From contig JAPLPI010000100.1 of assembly GCA_026400305.1 (NCBI GenBank), positions 1-10,667 of the forward strand: 10,667 nucleotides of DNA, in the 5' to 3' direction. The position numbers and the translations under genes are program-made. Shown piece by piece: positions 6,413-10,667 of the stretch; position 1 is the stretch's first letter; each line of letters begins with the position of its first letter. The notes below the pieces were generated by a model. The model worked only from the letters and a program-made list of their open reading frames with translations. It did no database searches and was not told the DNA's origin. Source of the stretch: Alphaproteobacteria bacterium. Its GTDB lineage: Bacteria; Pseudomonadota; Alphaproteobacteria; Micropepsales; Micropepsaceae.

Positions 6413-6693
6413 GCCGATCCCCTCAGTCGATCGTAAGCTATTGCGGCTTCCAGTAGGTCATCAAAAGCCCCCCCGGCAACAATCAAGGCGCCGCCGCACA
6501 CTATGGGCAGGGTGCCAAAGGCGAAATACGTGATCGCTTGCCAGACCACAAACAGGATGGCGACGTAAAGGCCCACCACGCGGCCAAACTCCAGCGGCGC
6601 TAGATTGAGGATGGTGCCATAGGCCAGGAGCACCGCGGTGCCCGCCACCAACAGGAAAAGAGGAACGGGTGTGACCGCTAGCAGCTTCGTCAT
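6403..6693 (-). CDS. Small hydrophobic membrane protein of unknown function
   Basis: The 96-residue frame starts at ATG 6693, inside the ATGA that also ends the antiporter gene, and stops ten bases inside hisN. It has hydrophobic stretches at about 9-29, 38-59 and 61-76, so two or three membrane helices, and a short acidic/basic tail (FDDLLEAAIAYDRLRG). A longer frame extends upstream in the antiporter region but is antiporter sequence read in another phase. The overlaps on both sides make a real, translationally coupled gene likely. It could be a partner of the antiporter or an independent inner-membrane protein. I do not recognise the family. Confidence 0.75.
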   Translation of the reverse strand: MTKLLAVTPVPLFLLVAGTAVLLAYGTILNLAPLEFGRVVGLYVAILFVVWQAITYFAFGTLPIVCGGALIVAGGAFDDLLEAAIAYDRLRGSACR

Positions 6694-7907
6694 GCCAGTT
6701 TTGCCGGAATGCGCCCAAGCTTGCGCAGTAGCACGGGCATGGTCAGGCCCTGGAACACGACGGAAAACACCACCACGGCAAAAGCCGTTATCTTGATTTC
6801 GTTGGCATAGGCCAGCGAAGAGGGCAGAGACAGCGCCAAAGCCAGCGCCAGGGCGCCGCGCAGGCCGCCCCACCACAGAATGTGCTGGTCCGGTATCGTG
6901 ATGGCCCAGCGCGAACGCGCGAACAAAAGGCTCAGCGGATAGACGGTGAGCAAGCGCCCCAGCAGGACCAGCGCGACAGCGATCAGCGGCACCTTCATGC
7001 CGATTCCAGCGAAGGAAATATTTCCAACGGCCAGGCCTATCAGCAGGAAGATGAGTGAATTGGCGGTGAAGGCCGCGATTTCCCAAAGCTCCAGCACGAA
7101 ACCGCGTTCGCGGCTGGAAAAGACATCGGTCGGGGGCTCACCGAGCACAGCCAGATTGCCCATCAGTAAACCTGCCGCCACCGTCGCCAGAACACCAGAA
7201 AAATGGAAATGCTCTGCCAGCAGGAAGGAACCATAAGCAGCCACGCTTGTCAGTGCCGCCCCGACCAGATGGTCGGGAGAGCGGCCCGCGACCAAGATGG
7301 CGCCCCCCCCGACAATCAGGCCGGTGCCCAATCCTCCGCCGACGATGGTCGCCAAAGACAGCAGCGCGGGTAAAAAACCCAGTTTCTCGCCACCAGGCGC
7401 CAGAGCCCAGGCCAGGGCCAGGGCGAAAAGCACGGCGGCAACGCCATCATTGAAAAGACTTTCGCTCTCCACCAGCAACCGCAGGCGACCGGTAAGGCCC
7501 AGGTCCTTGAACATGGCTATGACCGCCACTGGATCGGTCGCCGCGATCAGCACGCCGAACACCATCGCGGAAGCCATCGGCCAGCCCAGCAGATAGGCCA
7601 TGCCACCCGCAACGACCAAAGCCGAAACAGCGACCCCCAGCGTACTCAGCACCAGAACCGGCACCAGGTCCTGCCGAAGCTGGTTCCAATGGATGCTCAG
7701 GGCCGCCTCGAACAGAAGCGGCGGCAGGAAGATCAGGTAGATAAAATCATGCGTCAGAACCAGGCCGGTCTGGACATGCGCCAACGCCAGGCCTACGCCT
7801 GCCACGACAAGACCGACCGTATAGGGAAGGCGCAGGCGCCGGGCCGCGATGGCCACGATGATCGCCACGAGTAGAAGCCCAACGGCGTTCGCCAGAATCA
7901 CGTCCAT
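6690..7907 (-). CDS. Na+(K+)/H+ antiporter, CPA1 (NhaP-type) family
   Basis: The 405-residue, very hydrophobic product has about a dozen membrane helices and exchanges monovalent cations for protons across the inner membrane, serving pH and salt homeostasis. Family marks are FLPPLLFEAA at 60-69, ATDPVAV at 123-129 with the ion-site Asp125, ESESLFNDG at 147-155 with the CPA1 Asn153-Asp154 pair, FTANSLIFLLIGL at 280-292 and WGGLRGALALALAL at 346-359. The protein ends soon after the last helix, so it lacks the long cytoplasmic regulatory tail of some CPA1 members. The ATG 7907 start has only a weak GAGCGA before it. It is first in a tight unit with the small membrane protein and hisN, and lies 75 bp after typA in the same direction. 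Na+ versus K+ choice cannot be told. Confidence 0.92.
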   Translation of the reverse strand: MDVILANAVGLLLVAIIVAIAARRLRLPYTVGLVVAGVGLALAHVQTGLVLTHDFIYLIFLPPLLFEAALSIHWNQLRQDLVPVLVLSTLGVAVSALVVAGGMAYLLGWPMASAMVFGVLIAATDPVAVIAMFKDLGLTGRLRLLVESESLFNDGVAAVLFALALAWALAPGGEKLGFLPALLSLATIVGGGLGTGLIVGGGAILVAGRSPDHLVGAALTSVAAYGSFLLAEHFHFSGVLATVAAGLLMGNLAVLGEPPTDVFSSRERGFVLELWEIAAFTANSLIFLLIGLAVGNISFAGIGMKVPLIAVALVLLGRLLTVYPLSLLFARSRWAITIPDQHILWWGGLRGALALALALSLPSSLAYANEIKITAFAVVVFSVVFQGLTMPVLLRKLGRIPAKLA

Positions 7908-7944
7908 TTCGCTCGAAAATATAGACGAGGAGGAGTGGCTTGGC

Positions 7945-7975
7945 TTCTAAAAAGACCCGTTACGGCGTCATGCCG
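7945..7975 (-). terminator. Weak terminator-like hairpin after typA
   Basis: On the minus strand, downstream of the typA stop, ACGGC-ATGAC-GCCGT forms a 5-bp stem. It is followed after about eight bases by five T. The distance to the T-run and the short stem make this a poor terminator; read-through from typA into the antiporter gene is possible. Confidence 0.3.
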
Positions 7976-7982
7976 TGAAGGA

Positions 7983-9806
7983 TCAAGCGTCCATCGCCTG
8001 CTTCGCCCGCTTGCGCATGTTAGGCAGCAAAGCACGCTTGCGCAGCCGGATGTTCTGTGGGGTCACTTCGACCAGCTCGTCATCCTCAATATACGCCATC
8101 GCCTGCTCCAGGGTCATCGGAACAATCGGGGTCAGCTTGACCGCCTCGTCCTTGGACGTGGTGCGGATGTTGCTCAGCTGCTTGGACTTGAGCGGATTGA
8201 CGTCCAAGTCATTGTCCTTGGCGTTCTGGCCGATGATCATGCCTTCATAGACCTTGGCGCCGGTGGTGATGAACAGCTTGCCGCGCTCTTCTATGTACCA
8301 AAGACCATAGGTCACCGCTTCGCCCTGCTCGGTCGAAATCAGCACGCCATTGGTGCGGCCGCCGACGCTGCCCTTGTGCGGGGCATAGTCCAGGAACATG
8401 CGGTTCATCACGCCGGTGCCGCGCGTGTCGGTGAGAAATTCGCCGTGATAGCCGATCAGACCGCGCGCGGGCGCGTGGAACACGATGCGGGTCTTGCCGG
8501 CGCCGGTGGGGCGCATGTCTGTCATCTCGCCTTTGCGCATCGAGACCTTTTCGATGACGATGCCGGTATAGGCGTCGTCGACATCGACCGTGACTTCCTC
8601 GATCGGCTCCATCTTCTCGCCGCCGATGGTCTTGAACAGCACGCGCGGACGCGAGATCGAAAGCTCGAAGCCCTCGCGGCGCATGGATTCGATCAAGACG
8701 CCCAGCTGCAGTTCGCCGCGGCCAGCAACTTCGAAATCGCCGTCGCCGGTCTCGGCCACCTTAAGCGCGACATTGCCTTCGGCTTCGCGCAGCAGGCGTT
8801 CGCGGATGACGCGGGACTGCACCTTGTCGCCTTCGCGGCCCGCATAGGGGCTGTCATTGACCGAGATGGTCATGGCCAGGGTCGGCGGATCGATCGGGTG
8901 CGAGGGGATAGGTTCGTTGACGGTCAGGTCGCACAGCGTGTCGGCGACGGTGGCGTTCTCAAGTCCGGCAATGGCGACGATGTCGCCGGCCTCGGCGCGT
9001 TCAACCGGCACGCGGGCCAGGCCCCGGAAGGCCAGCAGCTTAGTGACGCTGGTCTTCTCGATGGTCTCGCCGTCGCGGTTCAGCGCCTTGATGTTACGGT
9101 TAGCGGTTATGACACCCGATTCAATGCGGCCCGTCAGGATGCGGCCCAGGAAGTTGTCGGCCTCAAGCGTGGTGACCAGCATCTTGAAGGGATGCTCTTC
9201 GCCGGCCAGCGCCAGGGGCTTGGGCGGCGGCACATCGTCCACGATGAGCTTGAACAGGGGGTCGAGGTTCTTGCGCTCGTCTTCCAGCTCTTTGACGGCC
9301 CAGCCATTGCGGCCCGAAGCGTAAAGATAGTGAAAATTCAGCTGATCATCGTTGGCTTCCAGGGCCAAAAACAGGTCGAAGATGGATTCTAGGGTTTCCT
9401 TGGGCTGGGCGTCATGGCGGTCGATCTTGTTGATGACCACGATGGGCTTGAGGCCCAGCTTCAGCGCCTTGGACAGGACGAACTTGGTCTGGGGCATGAC
9501 GCTTTCAGCCGCGTCCACCAACAGCACCACGCCGTCCACCATGGACAGGATGCGTTCGACTTCGCCGCCGAAGTCTGCATGGCCAGGTGTATCGACCGTG
9601 TTGATGCGGGTGCCGTGCCATTCCACGCTGGTACACTTGGCCAGAATGGTGATGCCGCGCTCGCGCTCCTGGTCGTTGGAGTCCATGGCGCGCTCGTCCA
9701 TGTGCTGGTTCTCGCGGACCGAACCGGACTGTTTCAACAGCTGATCGACCAGCGTAGTTTTGCCGTGGTCGACGTGCGCGATGATGGCGATATTGCGGAT
9801 TTCCAT
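7983..9806 (-). CDS. typA: Ribosome-associated GTPase TypA/BipA
   Basis: The 607-residue product is a translational GTPase related to EF-G and LepA. It binds the ribosome and is needed for growth under cold and other stress and for efficient 50S assembly. The G domain shows AHVDHGKTT at 10-18 (P-loop), [10 protein letters not shown] at 48-57 (switch I), DTPGH at 72-76 and NKID at 126-129. The BipA-type C-terminal half follows, ending in a basic tail. An open frame continues 56 codons further upstream to 9974, but ATG 9806 is the family start, directly before [15 protein letters not shown], and gives the standard length. No strong Shine-Dalgarno sequence is visible before it. It is divergent from the efflux adaptor gene and lies upstream of the antiporter on the same strand. 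Confidence 0.97.
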   Translation of the reverse strand: MEIRNIAIIAHVDHGKTTLVDQLLKQSGSVRENQHMDERAMDSNDQERERGITILAKCTSVEWHGTRINTVDTPGHADFGGEVERILSMVDGVVLLVDAAESVMPQTKFVLSKALKLGLKPIVVINKIDRHDAQPKETLESIFDLFLALEANDDQLNFHYLYASGRNGWAVKELEDERKNLDPLFKLIVDDVPPPKPLALAGEEHPFKMLVTTLEADNFLGRILTGRIESGVITANRNIKALNRDGETIEKTSVTKLLAFRGLARVPVERAEAGDIVAIAGLENATVADTLCDLTVNEPIPSHPIDPPTLAMTISVNDSPYAGREGDKVQSRVIRERLLREAEGNVALKVAETGDGDFEVAGRGELQLGVLIESMRREGFELSISRPRVLFKTIGGEKMEPIEEVTVDVDDAYTGIVIEKVSMRKGEMTDMRPTGAGKTRIVFHAPARGLIGYHGEFLTDTRGTGVMNRMFLDYAPHKGSVGGRTNGVLISTEQGEAVTYGLWYIEERGKLFITTGAKVYEGMIIGQNAKDNDLDVNPLKSKQLSNIRTTSKDEAVKLTPIVPMTLEQAMAYIEDDELVEVTPQNIRLRKRALLPNMRKRAKQAMDA

Positions 9807-9884
9807 GAGACCAGAATCAATAAGAGGGAGCCGGATTTGCCGGGTGTATAGACGCTGGCAGTGCTGCGGAGCAACATCGCGGTT

Positions 9885-9911
9885 GGCGGTCCCCGCCTTG
9901 GCCGTGCCAAG
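9885..9911 (-). other. Two tandem hairpins in the typA leader
   Basis: Read on the minus strand, CTTGGC-ACG-GCCAAG (9911-9897, stem 6 bp) is followed at once by GGCGG-GGA-CCGCC (9897-9885, stem 5 bp), sharing one base. Both are perfect with 3-base loops. They lie 79 or more bases before the typA start, inside its probable leader. The role is unknown; they may stabilise the mRNA or affect translation. Confidence 0.35.
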
Positions 9912-9991
9912 ATTAACCGCTTTTCCCAGAGTTTCCAGGCCCTTGCGGGGTCCGGCGGGGGCTTTTCGCCACACTATTGAGAGGGTTTTGC

Positions 9992-10019
9992 CTTATATAC
10001 CGGGCGATAAAGGGAACAA
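9992..10019 (-). promoter_or_regulatory. Possible sigma-70-type promoter of typA
   Basis: On the minus strand TTGTTC (10019-10014) and TATAAG (9997-9992) are separated by 16 bases. This is a reasonable but imperfect match to TTGACA/TATAAT. Transcription would start near 9985 and leave a leader of about 180 bases before ATG 9806. Confidence 0.35.
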
Positions 10020-10154
10020 TCTAAAAGCTTCTCTGCTCAGACGGCGGACCTCAAGGACCTTCCAGCATCGGGGAACGGCCAGTCAATTCGCCGGCAAGGT
10101 GCGGCGAGGCGTGAAGTCTATACTGTAACCAATGGGCCCCCCGGCTGTCGTATT

Positions 10155-10667
10155 AGGAATCGGTCAATGAACGTCCAGATACCTCCCCTCAACACCCCGC
10201 CCGTGCGGGATAACGACCGGGACGATGCCCCCGCCGGACGCGGCCGCATCGCTGTGATCGGCGGCGTCGGATTGGCGCTGGCGCTGGGCGGATTCTGGTA
10301 CTTCACCCATTCGAGCGCGCCCCCGCCCCGCCGCATGATGGCGGCGCCAGTGCATGTCGCGCCCGTGCAAGTCGGCAACATGTCGGTGATCGAGCGCACC
10401 ATCGGCACCGTGCTGGCCAATTCCACCGTTTCCGTGAATGCCCGCATCCAGGGCCAGATGGTCAAGGCCTTCTTCAAGGAAGGCCAGATGGTGAAAGCTG
10501 GCGACGGGCTGTTCCAGATCGACCCCCGCCCCTATCAGGCGAGCTATGACAATGCACTGGCATCACTGGCCTCCGCCAAGGCCAAGGCCGACCGTTATGC
10601 GCGGCTAAAGGCGCAGAACGCCATTGCCGGCCAGACTTTAGACGACGCGCAGGCCGCTTACCTGGAA
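10155..10667 (+). CDS. RND efflux periplasmic adaptor (MdtA/AcrA-like membrane fusion protein), N-terminal part
   Basis: Coding starts at ATG 10167; the interval given includes the AGGA ribosome-binding site at 10155-10158, eight bases before the start. The 167 visible residues run off the right edge. They show a cytoplasmic Asp/Pro-rich N-terminus, a membrane anchor at about 28-46, a Pro-rich linker, then the barrel-sandwich (lipoyl-like) segment at about 88-123 with QGQMVKAFFKEGQMVKAGDG and FQIDPRPYQA. An alpha-helical hairpin follows from about 124 (ASYDNALASLASAKAKADRY). This is the classic order of HlyD/AcrA-type adaptors that link an inner-membrane RND pump to an outer-membrane channel. 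The pump gene would be expected just to the right. Substrate is unknown; drugs, solvents or metals are all possible. Confidence 0.9.

Larger units (their letters stand above)
9807..10166. other. Divergent intergenic region between typA and the efflux adaptor gene
   Basis: This 360-bp region has no convincing gene. The typA-proximal half holds the two tandem hairpins. An AT-richer patch at 9985-10025 carries the best typA promoter candidate. On the adaptor side, TATACT at 10119-10124 resembles a -10 box, but I see no matching -35. No RNA gene or repressor operator could be identified, although adaptor genes are often controlled by a nearby regulator. Confidence 0.5.

Noticed and set aside
5639..6436. 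A 265-codon open frame on the plus strand
   Set aside because: It is the antisense shadow of hisN, which has all its metal-binding motifs.
7935..9392. A 485-codon open frame on the plus strand
   Set aside because: It lies antisense to typA, whose motifs are unambiguous; the frame is open only because of high GC content.
9807..9974. N-terminal extension of TypA to 9974
   Set aside because: The extension does not resemble GTPase sequence, and ATG 9806 gives the standard length.
10118..10477. Minus-strand open frames at the right edge
   Set aside because: They are antisense to the efflux adaptor, whose anchor, lipoyl-like segment and helical hairpin are clear.

Overview
The window is GC-rich and reads as a chromosomal stretch from an alphaproteobacterium. 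Support comes from overall codon use, a heat-shock promoter matching the alphaproteobacterial RpoH form (CTTG-N17-CYTATNT), a class A small heat-shock protein, a HisN-type histidinol phosphatase and TypA/BipA. The genus is not determinable; a Caulobacter/Rhizomicrobium-like lineage is only a guess. No tRNA, rRNA, CRISPR array, insertion sequence or phage gene was seen.

Layout. 1-1768 (minus) is the N-terminal 589 residues of a large secreted, beta-helix-like adhesin or autotransporter passenger; it starts at TTG and runs off the left edge. After a gene-poor gap, 2088 onward (plus) encodes the start of a pentapeptide-repeat protein that seems to have lost its 3' part against an esterase-like gene (2388-3281, minus). 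That esterase-like protein has Glu where the HSL family has its catalytic Ser. Next come a small heat-shock gene (3358-3801, minus) with a heat-shock promoter, a foldable leader and a strong terminator, and a divergent PldB-like alpha/beta hydrolase (plus, to 4907).

4943-5453 (minus) is an Ala/Pro-rich single-membrane-span protein broken by an apparent one-base frameshift. A strong terminator downstream of it spans the stop codon of the convergent hydrolase. Then a tightly overlapped minus-strand unit follows, in transcription order: CPA1 Na+/H+ antiporter (7907-6690), a 96-residue membrane protein (6693-6403) and histidinol phosphatase hisN (6412-5609). Upstream of it lies typA (9806-7983). 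A 360-bp divergent intergenic region separates typA from an RND efflux periplasmic adaptor (10167 onward, plus) cut by the right edge.

The genes do not form one pathway. The common thread is envelope and stress functions (adhesin, sHSP, TypA, cation antiporter, efflux adaptor) mixed with housekeeping genes. I see no convincing new multi-gene system. The points most worth a second look are the Ser-to-Glu esterase, the RNA-thermometer-like hsp20 leader, the frameshifted membrane gene and the truncated pentapeptide gene.
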